Assembly (NCBI RefSeq): GCF_002863305.2
Contig: NZ_CP136962.1
Location: 248,001 to 312,000, forward strand
Direction of reading: 5' to 3'
DNA: 64,000 nucleotides
Source of the DNA: Neisseria perflava
GTDB taxonomy: Bacteria; Pseudomonadota; Gammaproteobacteria; Burkholderiales; Neisseriaceae
Shown here: in pieces, positions 25,029 to 33,964 of the stretch
Layout of the letters: each line of letters begins with the position of its first letter
Numbering within the stretch: position 1 is the stretch's first letter
Notes under the pieces: generated by a model
What the model saw: only the letters and a program-made list of their open reading frames with translations
Told to the model about the DNA's origin: nothing
Databases searched by the model: none
Position numbers and translations under genes: made by a program

Positions 25029-26689
25029 TATCGGCTTCCTTTCGGGATAGGGTCTTTGCTGCTGCTGTTGAAAATCAGCGCATTGGGTTTTTCTTTCAAA
25101 GTATTAATCACGGGTTGAACGTCTCTGAGGGTCTTGTCCAAACTTTGCAGCGTATTTTGTACATCGCCGTAGATAGGCGATTGCGGCGATACACCTTGCA
25201 GGGTTTGACGCAACTCTTTCAGGGTTTGGTTCAGCTCGTTCGGAATGTTTTGCGTTTGCGGTTTGCCGACCAGTTTGTCAATAGAGCTTAAAGCGGCATT
25301 GGCGGATTTGAGTGTGGACTTGAGTTCGGCAAGTGAGCCGTTCAAGCCGGCAACGGTTTTATCCAATGGCAGATTGTTGAACTTGTCTAACAAGTCGGCC
25401 ACTTTTGCCTGCAAATCGTCCAAACCGCCGCCTTGGGTTGCGATAACGGTATCGCCGGCATAAACGGTATGCGGTCGCAGCTTGGGCGAGGCGGAAGGCT
25501 GATCGTTCAACTCAATCATTTTGCTGCCGGTCAGCAGGTTGTTGCTGGAGATGGTGGCAGTCAGACCTTTGTTTAAGGCCGTCTGAAATTGTTGTTTCCA
25601 ATGCTCTTTGCTTTGCTCGTCGGCATTGATTTCCAAACGGGAAGGCTCAATGCGGATGCGCACGGGAATCCAGCCGTTTTCAAACAAATGCAGGCTGTCG
25701 TTGCGGTCGAAATAAGGAACATCGGAAACCACGCCGACATTAAGCCCTTTATATTCGACGGGCGAACCGGCAGTCAGTCCGCGTACGGATTGTTTGAAAA
25801 ACGCAGTGTAATACAGCGAGCGCTCGTCAGGCAGGTTGGCAACTTCGCTGCGGCTGTCATAAAGCGTGAAGCTGTCTTCGCTTTTGACGTTTTTACTGTT
25901 TTTGGTTTTCGGCGAATCAAACGAAATCGCGCCCGACAGCAGGGCAGGCAGAGGGGCGGAGTTGAGTTTGACGCCGCTGCCTGTGGTTTCGATATTGATG
26001 CCGTTCTCCAACCAGAAACGGCTTTCCGAATTAATCAGTTTGTCGTTGGGGCTTTGGATGAAAATGGTGTAATGCACGCTTTGGTCGGACGGGTCGAAAT
26101 GCGCGCTTTCTACTTGACCGACCATAAAGTTTTCATACAAAACAGGGCTGCTGACGTTGAGGATGCGGTCGTTTTTGCCGATCAAATTCAGGCGCAGGCC
26201 GCTTTGGCCGATGGCGGCAATCGGTGGAATGTCCTGCACGACAAACACATCTTGGGTTTCTTGGCTTTTGCCCGGTGTAAATGCAATATATGAACCGGAA
26301 AGCAAAGTGCCCAAGCCGGTAACGCCGCTTTGGTCGATACGCGGTTTGACCACCCAAAATTGGGTATCGCTGCGGATAAGGTCTTTGGCATCGGCGCTGA
26401 GCTGCGCAGTGACTTCCACGCCTTTTTGGTCGTCGCGCAATTTGATGCGGGTAACGCGTCCGACATCGACATTCAACACTTTAATAACGGTGTTGTTGAC
26501 TTCGATGCCTTCCGCGCTGTCCATCAACAGTGTAACGACAGGGCCGCGGTTGCGGATGTCTTTAACCAAAAGCCAGCCGCCGGCAATCAGCGCAATCAGC
26601 GGAATCAGCCACACGACAGACGTGAAGACATTGGTTTTCTTGACACGCGCCGGTGCGTGATAATTGGGTGAAGAATCGTGTTTTTTCAT
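25028..26689 (-). CDS. pqiB: PqiB, MCE-domain lipid transport tube
   Basis: This 553-residue protein has one N-terminal membrane helix (about residues 20-45), then three MCE domains and a C-terminal helical part that forms a coiled-coil needle in E. coli PqiB. The MCE repeats are recognisable as GIEVNNTVIKVLNVDVGRVT, VLYENFMVGQVES and GSPVEYKGLNVGVV. The complex carries lipids across the periplasm and protects the envelope. The C-terminal region about 420-530 is rich in Leu/Asn/Lys heptads. Its start overlaps the pqiA stop by four bases (ATGA). Confidence 0.9.
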   Translation of the reverse strand: MKKHDSSPNYHAPARVKKTNVFTSVVWLIPLIALIAGGWLLVKDIRNRGPVVTLLMDSAEGIEVNNTVIKVLNVDVGRVTRIKLRDDQKGVEVTAQLSADAKDLIRSDTQFWVVKPRIDQSGVTGLGTLLSGSYIAFTPGKSQETQDVFVVQDIPPIAAIGQSGLRLNLIGKNDRILNVSSPVLYENFMVGQVESAHFDPSDQSVHYTIFIQSPNDKLINSESRFWLENGINIETTGSGVKLNSAPLPALLSGAISFDSPKTKNSKNVKSEDSFTLYDSRSEVANLPDERSLYYTAFFKQSVRGLTAGSPVEYKGLNVGVVSDVPYFDRNDSLHLFENGWIPVRIRIEPSRLEINADEQSKEHWKQQFQTALNKGLTATISSNNLLTGSKMIELNDQPSASPKLRPHTVYAGDTVIATQGGGLDDLQAKVADLLDKFNNLPLDKTVAGLNGSLAELKSTLKSANAALSSIDKLVGKPQTQNIPNELNQTLKELRQTLQGVSPQSPIYGDVQNTLQSLDKTLRDVQPVINTLKEKPNALIFNSSSKDPIPKGSR

Positions 26690-27996
26690 TGTGTTAAGGT
26701 CTGGTCAGAATCAAGGCCGTCTGAAAGCTGCTGTTGCTTGTCCCAAATCAGACGGGGATCGAAATAATAGGCAGAAAGCATGGTCAAAATAACGACCAGG
26801 CAGAAGTAAATCGCTGCACCACCCGGCACGACGCGTGCCATATTGGTGTGGAACGAACTCATCAAAAGAATAATCACAAAAATATCAATCATCGACCAGC
26901 GGCCGATGGATTCGGTAATCCGATACAAAACCGACATTTTGTCCGCGCTCATCACAGGTTTGAAGTATGCGGAATAAATCAAAACCGCCATCGCAATAAT
27001 CTTCAAAACCGGCAGCATAATACTGGCACTAAAGATAATCACGGCAATCAACCGGTCGCCTTCGTCCCACATATAAACAATGCCGTTGAAAATCGTATTG
27101 ATCTCCAAAGCCGTCGGGTTGGACGAAATCATAATCGGCAGGATGTTGGCAGGGAAATACAGGATAAACGCCGCCACTAAAAACGCCAGCGAAATGCTCA
27201 GGCTTTTCGGGCGGCGGCGGTATAAGTCTGCGCCGCATACGCCGCAAGGCTGCTCGTCTTTATTGCGGAAATACAGGCAGCGGCTGCAACAGATTTTGTC
27301 TTCAGAGGCCGTCTGAACCGCATGGCCGCCGGTTAAACGGTGAATCTTATAATAAACCCAATGCTGCGGAATCGATACCGAAGTCCGAATCAGCATGACC
27401 GACAGCGGAAACATCAGATAAAACGCCGAGCCGAACTCTACCGTAGCAACGGACGAGAGCTTGATATACGCCACCAAAGTGGAGATGAAAAACACATCCA
27501 CCATAATCCAATGACGCAGCCGCACCAATACACGCGTCGCAAAGCGCAGCGCAGGGTAGGCCTTTTCGCGTATCAAAGCCGTATAAACATACAGGCAGAG
27601 CAGTAAAAACAGTAAAGGCGCACCGAAAGTAAGGATAAACATCACTTCCGCCAGAAAACCATAATCCAGCGAAATCAAAAGCCGCATCATTTGCGGCAAC
27701 GACAAAATCGATGTCACGCCGAACAAATCGACGCGGATATACACCATATTGTACGCAAACGCCATCAGAATCAAGGTTGTCAGCGCATAGGCGATCGGCG
27801 CGATATACGGATTGTTTTCCACCTCTACGATTTCATGGTTGCATACCGGACAATGCGCTTCCTGCCCCTGACGCAGGCGCGGAATATCCATACGGCAGCC
27901 GCAATCGGGGCATTCCACCGTATGTGCAGGCAGCGTCGCATCAGGAAGATAAGACTTGTAGCGCCACCAGCGATGGTAGGCAGGAATCCGTTTCAT
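26686..27996 (-). CDS. pqiA: PqiA, inner-membrane partner of PqiB
   Basis: The 436-residue integral membrane protein has two homologous halves, each beginning with a zinc-ribbon-like cysteine cluster. The first is C29-X2-C32 with C49-X2-C52; the second lies near residue 240 (CSRCLYF...CGVCG). Each ribbon is followed by about four membrane helices. This is the PqiA/YebS layout. PqiA is the inner-membrane member of the PqiABC envelope lipid-trafficking system. The 396 bp upstream are shared with the divergent hemO. An in-frame uptake sequence encodes AVQTASED. Confidence 0.9.
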   Translation of the reverse strand: MKRIPAYHRWWRYKSYLPDATLPAHTVECPDCGCRMDIPRLRQGQEAHCPVCNHEIVEVENNPYIAPIAYALTTLILMAFAYNMVYIRVDLFGVTSILSLPQMMRLLISLDYGFLAEVMFILTFGAPLLFLLLCLYVYTALIREKAYPALRFATRVLVRLRHWIMVDVFFISTLVAYIKLSSVATVEFGSAFYLMFPLSVMLIRTSVSIPQHWVYYKIHRLTGGHAVQTASEDKICCSRCLYFRNKDEQPCGVCGADLYRRRPKSLSISLAFLVAAFILYFPANILPIMISSNPTALEINTIFNGIVYMWDEGDRLIAVIIFSASIMLPVLKIIAMAVLIYSAYFKPVMSADKMSVLYRITESIGRWSMIDIFVIILLMSSFHTNMARVVPGGAAIYFCLVVILTMLSAYYFDPRLIWDKQQQLSDGLDSDQTLTQ

Positions 27997-28189
27997 GGTT
28001 CGGCAGGGGGTAAAGAAGGTGCAAAGAGTGTCGCATTATAAATGAAAACAGCAGGATAGCACAAATTTAGCAGATATTTGGTTGAATGGCGGCTGCTTCA
28101 TAAGAAGGCCGTCTGAAAAGGCAGCAAAGGTTTCAGAAGACGCTGGCTATGGGCCGTTAGATTTTATTAATAAGACCCAATTGAGTTTA

Positions 28190-28218
28190 TTGCCATTGAA
28201 ATAAAAATGATATATATT
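28190..28218 (+). promoter_or_regulatory. Sigma-70 promoter for hemO
   Basis: TTGCCA (28190-28195) and TATATT (28213-28218) each match consensus at five of six positions and are 17 bp apart. It would give a leader of roughly 170 nt. Confidence 0.7.
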
Positions 28219-28222
28219 CTAA
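28208..28222. promoter_or_regulatory. Candidate Fur box over the hemO -10 element
   Basis: TGATATA-T-ATTCTAA matches the 7-1-7 Fur consensus (TGATAAT-N-ATTATCA) at 10 of 14 positions and covers the -10 hexamer, where binding would block transcription in iron-replete cells. Confidence 0.5.
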
Positions 28223-28392
28223 TTATAAAAAATGATGAGACTTATTGAATTGCAAAAGGCACGCCAACACTGAGCCGGAAGCATTTAAAAAGTTACATTC
28301 TTTATTTTTAAAACGATTTTTTCAAAGAAGACGGCATTTCAAAACAATAGAGGCCGTCTGAAGCCGTTTGCCCCCTATTCAAAGGAAACATC

Positions 28393-29016
28393 ATGAGTGA
28401 AACACAAGAGCTGACTTTCGCCAAACGCTTGAAAGAGCAAACCACAGTTACACACGACAGCGTTGATAACTTGGTTATGTTTGTCCAGCCTTTCGTCAGC
28501 AAAGAAAACTACATCAAATTTTTGAAACTCCAATCAGTTTTCCACAAAGCTGTCGATCACATCTATAAAGATGCCGAATTGAACAAAGCCATTCCCGAAC
28601 TCGAATACATGGCGCGTTACGATGCCGTAACCCAAGACCTAAAAGACTTGGGCGAAGAGCCTTACAAATTCGACAAAGAATTGCCGCATGAAACAGGCAA
28701 TAAAGCCATCGGCTGGCTCTATTGCGCCGAAGGTTCAAATTTGGGTGCCGCTTTCTTGTTCAAACACGCTCAAAAACTCGAATACAACGGCGAACACGGC
28801 GCACGCCACCTGGCCCCGCATCCCAACGGCCGCGGCAAACACTGGCGCGCCTTCGTCGAGCACCTGAATGCCCTGAACTTAACTCCGGAAGCAGAAGCAG
28901 AAGCCATTCAAGGCGCGCAGGAAGCATTTGCCTTCTATAAAGTGATTCTGCGTGAAACCTTCGGTTTGCCGGAAGGCACAGAAGCCCCCGAAGGCATGAC
29001 GCCGCACAGACACTAA
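28393..29016 (+). CDS. hemO: Heme oxygenase HemO
   Basis: HemO opens imported heme to release iron, biliverdin and CO in the cytoplasm. The 207-residue protein closely resembles meningococcal HemO as I recall it: the proximal heme ligand is His21 in TTVTHDSVDNL, followed by YIKFLKLQSVFHKAVDHIYKDAELNKA, the distal-helix glycines in GWLYCAEGSNLGAAFLFKHAQKL, and the C-terminal HRH. An AAAGGA ribosome site precedes the ATG. Directly downstream lies hmbR, so the pair covers heme capture and breakdown. A hairpin between them suggests separate transcripts. Confidence 0.95.
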   Translation: MSETQELTFAKRLKEQTTVTHDSVDNLVMFVQPFVSKENYIKFLKLQSVFHKAVDHIYKDAELNKAIPELEYMARYDAVTQDLKDLGEEPYKFDKELPHETGNKAIGWLYCAEGSNLGAAFLFKHAQKLEYNGEHGARHLAPHPNGRGKHWRAFVEHLNALNLTPEAEAEAIQGAQEAFAFYKVILRETFGLPEGTEAPEGMTPHRH

Positions 29017-29034
29017 AAATAATGAAAAAAAAAC

Positions 29035-29068
29035 AAGGTCTCGACATGGATGTTTGCAGAGACCTTTA
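29035..29068 (+). terminator. Hairpin after hemO
   Basis: AAGGTCTC (29035-29042) and GAGACCTT (29059-29066) form an 8-bp stem with a 16-nt loop; no uptake sequence and only a short T run. Confidence 0.5.
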
Positions 29069-29113
29069 ATTACACGACACAGATTTATTTGTACGGGTTG
29101 CTGTCTTATTAAA

Positions 29114-29128
29114 TATTAATGATTATCA
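29114..29128. promoter_or_regulatory. Candidate Fur box upstream of hmbR
   Basis: TATTAAT-G-ATTATCA matches the 7-1-7 Fur consensus at 12 of 14 positions, with a perfect right half. It overlaps a plausible -10 (GATTAT, 29121-29126) placed 17 bp after TTGCTG (29098-29103). Confidence 0.6.
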
Positions 29129-29187
29129 GAAAATTTATTATGCATTAACTGATGGATGAACAATCCATTACACCTTGAGTTGATAAT

Positions 29188-31560
29188 ATGAAACCATTAC
29201 AAATGCTCCCTATTGCCGCGCTGGTCGGCAGTATTTTCGGCAATCCAGTCTTGGCAGCGGATGAAGCTGCAACTGAAACCACACCCGTTAAAGCAGAGAT
29301 AAAAGAAGTCCGCGTTAAAGGCCAGCGCAATGCGCCTGCAGCCGTGGAACGTGTCAACCTTGGCCGTATCCAACAAGAAATGGTACGCGACAACAAAGAC
29401 TTGGTACGTTATTCCACCGACGTCGGCCTGAGCGACAGTGGCCGCCATCAAAAAGGCTTTGCTGTGCGCGGCGTGGAAGGCAACCGTGTCGGTGTCAGCA
29501 TTGACGGCGTGAGCCTGCCTGATTCGGAAGAAAACTCACTGTATGCCCGTTATGGCAACTTCAACAGTTCGCGTCTGTCTATCGACCCTGAACTCGTGCG
29601 CAACATTGAAATCGTGAAGGGCGCAGACTCTTTTAATACCGGTAGCGGTGCCTTGGGTGGCGGCGTGAATTACCAAACCCTGCAAGGTCATGATTTGCTG
29701 TTGCCTGAGCGTCAGTTCGGCGTGATGATGAAAAACGGTTACAGCAGCCGCAACCGCGAATGGACAAATACACTCGGTTTCGGCGTGAGCAACGACCGCG
29801 TGGATGCCGCTTTGCTGTATTCGCAACGTCGCGGCCATGAGACCGAAAGCGCGGGCGAGCGTGGCTATCCGGTAGAGGGTGCCGGAAGCGGAGCGAATAT
29901 CCGTGGTTCTGCGCGCGGTATTCCTGATCCGTCCAAACATAAATACCACAGCTTCTTGGGTAAGATTGCTTATCAAATCAACGACAACCACCGTATCGGC
30001 GCATCGCTCAACGGTCAGCAGGGCCACAATTACACGACTGAAGAGTCTTATAACCTGACCGCTTCTTCTTGGCGCGAAGCCGACGATGTCAACAGACGGC
30101 GCAATGCCAACCTGTTTTACGAGTGGACGCCCGATTCGAATTGGTTGTCGTTGTTGAAAGCGGACTTCGATTATCAGAAAACCAAAGTGGCGGCAGTTAA
30201 CTACAAAGGCTCGTTCCCGATGGATTATTCCACCTGGACGCGCAACTACAACCAGAAGGATTTGGACGAAATCTACAACCGCAGCATGGATACAACCTTC
30301 AAACGCATTACGCTGCGTATGGACAGCCAGCCGTTGCAACTGGGCGGGCAACACCGCCTGTCGTTTAAAACATTTGCCAGCCAACGTGAGTTTGAAAACT
30401 TAAACCGCGACGATTACTACTTCAGCGGCCGTATTTTGCGCACGACCAGCACGATTCAGCATCCGGTGAAAACCAACAACTACGGTTTCTCGCTGTCTGA
30501 CCAAATCCAATGGAACGACGTGTTCAGCAGCCGCGCAGGTATCCGTTACGACTACACCAAAATGACGCCGCAGCAACTGAATGCCGAGTGTCATGCTTGT
30601 GACAAAACACCACCTGCAGCCAACACTTATAAAGGCTGGAGCGGTTTTGTCGGCTTGGCTGCACAGCTGAGTCAGACATGGCGTTTGGGTTACGATGTAA
30701 CTTCCGGTTTCCGCGTGCCGAATGCGTCTGAAGTGTATTTCACTTACAACCACGGCTCAGGTACCTGGTTGCCTAATCCGAACCTGAAAGCCGAGCGCAG
30801 CACCACCCATACCCTTTCTCTGCAAGGCCGCAGCGAAAAAGGTACTTTGGATGCCAACCTGTATCAAAGCAATTACCGCAACTTCTTGTCTGAAGAGCAG
30901 AAGCTGACCACCAGTGGCGATGTCGGCTGTACTCAGATGAATTACTACTATGGTATTTGTAGCAATCCTTATTCCGAAAAACTGGAATGGCAGATGCAAA
31001 ACATCGACAAGGCCCGAATCCGTGGTCTTGAGCTGACAGGCCGTCTGAATTTGGGACAAGTGGTTTCTTTCGTACCTGAAGGCTGGAAACTGTTTGGTTC
31101 TGTCGGCTACGCGAAGAGCAAACTGTCTGGCAACAACAGCCTGTTGTCCACTCAGCCTCTGAAAGTGATTGCCGGTGTCGATTACGAGAGCCCGAGCGAA
31201 AAATGGGGTGTATTCTCCCGCCTGACTTATTTGGGTGCGAAAAAAGCCAAAGATGCGCAGTACACCGTGTTTGAAAACACCGGTTGGGGTACGCCTTTGC
31301 AAGAAAAAGTAGTAGATTATCCATGGCTGAACAAATCGGCTTATGTGTTTGATATGTACGGCTTCTACAAACCGGCTAAAAACCTGACTTTGCGTGCCGG
31401 TGTGTACAATATGTTCAACCGCAAATACACCACTTGGGACTCCCTGCGCGGCCTGTACAGCTACAGCACCACCAACGGGGTTGACCGCGATGGCAAAGGC
31501 TTAGACCGCTATCGCGCCCCAGGCCGCAATTACGCTGTATCGCTGGAATGGAAATTCTAA
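29188..31560 (+). CDS. hmbR: Hemoglobin receptor HmbR, TonB-dependent
   Basis: HmbR binds hemoglobin at the surface, strips its heme and imports it with TonB energy. The 790-residue protein has a signal peptide (1-23), a TonB box and plug domain (KGFAVRGVEGNRVGVSIDGVSLPD, VRNIEIVKGADSFNTGSGALGGG) and a 22-strand barrel ending in the outer-membrane signal LEWKF. The receptor motif NPNLKAERS and the loop NAECHACDKTPPAANTY are typical of HmbR. The frame is intact. The meningococcal poly-G tract is absent: the position reads GGGCGGG. An uptake sequence lies in frame (TGRLNLG). It follows hemO. Confidence 0.95.
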   Translation: MKPLQMLPIAALVGSIFGNPVLAADEAATETTPVKAEIKEVRVKGQRNAPAAVERVNLGRIQQEMVRDNKDLVRYSTDVGLSDSGRHQKGFAVRGVEGNRVGVSIDGVSLPDSEENSLYARYGNFNSSRLSIDPELVRNIEIVKGADSFNTGSGALGGGVNYQTLQGHDLLLPERQFGVMMKNGYSSRNREWTNTLGFGVSNDRVDAALLYSQRRGHETESAGERGYPVEGAGSGANIRGSARGIPDPSKHKYHSFLGKIAYQINDNHRIGASLNGQQGHNYTTEESYNLTASSWREADDVNRRRNANLFYEWTPDSNWLSLLKADFDYQKTKVAAVNYKGSFPMDYSTWTRNYNQKDLDEIYNRSMDTTFKRITLRMDSQPLQLGGQHRLSFKTFASQREFENLNRDDYYFSGRILRTTSTIQHPVKTNNYGFSLSDQIQWNDVFSSRAGIRYDYTKMTPQQLNAECHACDKTPPAANTYKGWSGFVGLAAQLSQTWRLGYDVTSGFRVPNASEVYFTYNHGSGTWLPNPNLKAERSTTHTLSLQGRSEKGTLDANLYQSNYRNFLSEEQKLTTSGDVGCTQMNYYYGICSNPYSEKLEWQMQNIDKARIRGLELTGRLNLGQVVSFVPEGWKLFGSVGYAKSKLSGNNSLLSTQPLKVIAGVDYESPSEKWGVFSRLTYLGAKKAKDAQYTVFENTGWGTPLQEKVVDYPWLNKSAYVFDMYGFYKPAKNLTLRAGVYNMFNRKYTTWDSLRGLYSYSTTNGVDRDGKGLDRYRAPGRNYAVSLEWKF

Positions 31561-31577
31561 GCAGTTAACGGATAGCT

Positions 31578-31620
31578 AAAGGCCGTCTGAAAGTTTTGAT
31601 GACTTTCAGACGGCCTTTTT
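31578..31620. terminator. Bidirectional hairpin between hmbR and the MnmC-like gene
   Basis: AAAGGCCGTCTGAAAG and CTTTCAGACGGCCTTT with a 9-nt loop and T run, between convergent genes. Confidence 0.8.
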
Positions 31621-31637
31621 TATTTAAAACGAAATCT

Positions 31638-33248
31638 TTAAACGGATAACAACGGCTGCTGCCGAACAATCGCGCGGATGATGGCGCGGTTGGGGTGTAG
31701 CGTGGTTCTCAGCCTTTGCGATAGCGGATGGGGCAAGCCGAGTATTTCGGCCGCAATGGTGGCGGCGCAGATGGGGGCTGTCGCCAGTCCGCGCGTGCCG
31801 TGTGCCGTATTGATGTAGGCATTGGGCAGGTAAGGGCAGGGGATATTGTCGAGGCGGTAGTTTTTGTCCAATGCCAGTTTGGCGTAGGCGGACTGCATGG
31901 CGGCGATGTCGCCGAGTGCGCCGACAACGGGCAAGTGGTCTAGGCTGTCGCAACGTAGGGCGGCATGGCCTTGTGTGTCTTGAAGGCCGTCTGAAAACGA
32001 ATCTTGCTCAAATAGGGATTGTGCCAATGGGGGATTGAGCTGTTGCAGAGCGGCGCGGTTTTCGGTTTCTTCGTGCGGATACCAAGTTTCATCGTTGCTG
32101 TTGAGCACAAATGTCGCGCCGTAGCAGTGGCGGCCTTGCCAGCTCGGGCTGATGTAGCTTTCGCCGGAAATGGCGCAACGCAGTTTTTGTGAAAACGGGC
32201 TGGCGGATACAACGCCGGTTTGTCCGCGGATTTGGCGGAAAGGCAGGGCGGAGACGTTGGTGTCGGCGGCAGTCGGGCTGTGCGCGCCCATGCAGTAAAC
32301 AATATGGCTGGCGTTGAAATGCGTGTCCGGCGTGTGTGCCGTCCATTGTGTGCCATCATGCGATACGGCGGTCAGTGGCGAGTGTTCGTGCAACTCGATC
32401 AGTGGATGATTTAATAATGTATGTACGACGGCGGGCGGATTCAGCCATACGCCTTGCGGCCAGTAAAGGCCGTCTGAAAATACGTCTATGCCTGCGATGG
32501 ATGCAGCCTCTTCGGCAGATACGCTGCGGTAGAGGTGTTTATGCTGGTGTTGCAAACCCAAGGCCTGATTGCGTTTGCGTTCGCTGCCGTCAAAATTTAA
32601 ATGCAATACGCCGTCGCCGCCCCATACGTCGGAATCAGGCAGCAAGTCTTCCAACAATCGGCGCGTGTAGCCGTAGCCTGTCAGCAACAGCTCGGTTTGT
32701 TCGGTATCGTGTGGCGATATTTTGGCGTAGAGCAAGCCTTGGCGGTTGCCGCTGCCTGCCTGCGCCGCTTTGCCTGCTTCCAAAACCGTAACGCGTACGC
32801 CGTGTTCAGCCAGTTTACGCGCGGTTGCCGCGCCGGCAATGCCTGCGCCGATAATCAGGACGTGTTCGGGCGCGGCTTGATGTTCAGGCCGTCTGAACCA
32901 AGGTTTTAGGGGAGTTGGGGCGGATTGGGGTATGGCTTCGGTTTGCCATTCGATATGATGGAAATGTTCGTGTAAGCGGTCGGCGCGGTGTGGCGGCACC
33001 AGCCAGAGATGCACATCAGGCAATAGGTTTTCTAAAACATTGACGCTGTTGAACTGAAGACATTTCATGGCTTGAGCGAGACGGTTGTTCAGACGGCCTT
33101 CAAGCTCGGAGGGATGATTTGACAGCGGAAAATCGGGAATATGGTTTTCAGGCAGACAGACAATCAAATAAAGCGGCGCGGTATGTTGTTCGATAGCGTG
33201 GCAAAGGGCAGCAAGGGAAGGCGTGGTGTTCCAAGCAAGGCAGGTCAT
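31638..33248 (-). CDS. FAD-dependent oxidoreductase resembling the MnmC C-terminal domain
   Basis: The 536-residue protein has about 130 N-terminal residues of unknown fold, then a DAO-type FAD domain starting VLIIGAGIAGAATARKLAEHGVRVTVLEAG and continuing GSGNRQGLLYAKISPHDTEQTELLLTGY. This matches the C-terminal half of MnmC, which removes the carboxymethyl group from cmnm5s2U34 in the tRNA wobble base. The SAM-dependent methyltransferase half of E. coli MnmC is not present. Either that step is done elsewhere or the N-terminal part has another role. In-frame uptake sequences are frequent (VFSDGLYW, SFSDGLQD, LEGRLNN). Function is inferred from domain resemblance. Confidence 0.75.
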   Translation of the reverse strand: MTCLAWNTTPSLAALCHAIEQHTAPLYLIVCLPENHIPDFPLSNHPSELEGRLNNRLAQAMKCLQFNSVNVLENLLPDVHLWLVPPHRADRLHEHFHHIEWQTEAIPQSAPTPLKPWFRRPEHQAAPEHVLIIGAGIAGAATARKLAEHGVRVTVLEAGKAAQAGSGNRQGLLYAKISPHDTEQTELLLTGYGYTRRLLEDLLPDSDVWGGDGVLHLNFDGSERKRNQALGLQHQHKHLYRSVSAEEAASIAGIDVFSDGLYWPQGVWLNPPAVVHTLLNHPLIELHEHSPLTAVSHDGTQWTAHTPDTHFNASHIVYCMGAHSPTAADTNVSALPFRQIRGQTGVVSASPFSQKLRCAISGESYISPSWQGRHCYGATFVLNSNDETWYPHEETENRAALQQLNPPLAQSLFEQDSFSDGLQDTQGHAALRCDSLDHLPVVGALGDIAAMQSAYAKLALDKNYRLDNIPCPYLPNAYINTAHGTRGLATAPICAATIAAEILGLPHPLSQRLRTTLHPNRAIIRAIVRQQPLLSV

Positions 33249-33373
33249 GATGAAAGGCCGTCTGAAAAAAGAGGCTTTATTGTAACGCGGTTTGCGCGGA
33301 TAGAATATCCGAACGGGTTTTGATAGAATCGCATGATATTTTGATTTTCAATTGATTTTCATACAGGAATTTT

Positions 33374-33964
33374 ATGCGCCGTCTTTTATTGTGCCTTCTC
33401 GCTTCCGGCTTGCCCATCGCTTGTTCGTCCGCACCGACGGATAACGGCAGCAAAGCCGTTCAGTCCGAACGCTGGGCAACGCCCGTCAAACACGATGCCA
33501 ACCTTTATCGTATCGACGACAAGCTTTACCGCAGCGAGCAGCCTGTTGCCGAAGATGGGGAAGCCATCGTCAAACTGGGCATTCAAAGCGTGATCAACTT
33601 GCGCTTTTTCGACCGCAACGATGACGACCATTTGAAGGCGTATGGTTTAACCTTGCTAAACCGTCCGTTGCTGTCATGGAGCATTAAGCCGAAAGAGATT
33701 GCGGAAATCCTATACCTGATTGAAAAACAACAGCAAAATGGCGCGGTACTTATCCATTGTTATCACGGCGCGGACCGCACTGGTTTGATTGCCGGAATGT
33801 ACCGCATCATCTATCAAGGCTGGCCGGTGGAAGAAGCAAAAGCCGAAATGCAACATGGTCCTTACGGTTATCACAGCATTTGGAAAAACATTGCCAAGCT
33901 GTTTACCGAAGAGAAAGTCAAGCAGGTTAAAACGCATTTGGAAGCCTTGCGCAAACGCGGTTGA
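33374..33964 (+). CDS. Exported dual-specificity / tyrosine phosphatase-like protein
   Basis: The 196-residue protein begins with an export signal (MRRLLLCLLASGLPIAC); the Cys at 17 may be a lipidation site, though a Pro at -3 is not ideal for a lipobox. The C-terminal domain has the Cys-X5-Arg phosphatase signature HCYHGADRTG with C129 and R135. The preceding LGIQSVINLRFFDRNDDDHLKAYG is typical of the dual-specificity-like group. An envelope location is unusual for such enzymes; the substrate could be a phosphoprotein, a phosphoinositide-like host molecule or a lipid phosphate. Its 3' end abuts the decayed region 33965-34860. Confidence 0.78.
   Translation: MRRLLLCLLASGLPIACSSAPTDNGSKAVQSERWATPVKHDANLYRIDDKLYRSEQPVAEDGEAIVKLGIQSVINLRFFDRNDDDHLKAYGLTLLNRPLLSWSIKPKEIAEILYLIEKQQQNGAVLIHCYHGADRTGLIAGMYRIIYQGWPVEEAKAEMQHGPYGYHSIWKNIAKLFTEEKVKQVKTHLEALRKRG

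Larger units (their letters stand above)
27997..28392. other. Divergent intergenic region between pqiA and hemO
   Basis: It holds a strong promoter and Fur-like site for hemO (28190-28222), an imperfect uptake-sequence pair around 28106-28145 and a single uptake sequence at 28351-28362. The pqiA promoter on the minus strand was not identified. Confidence 0.5.
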
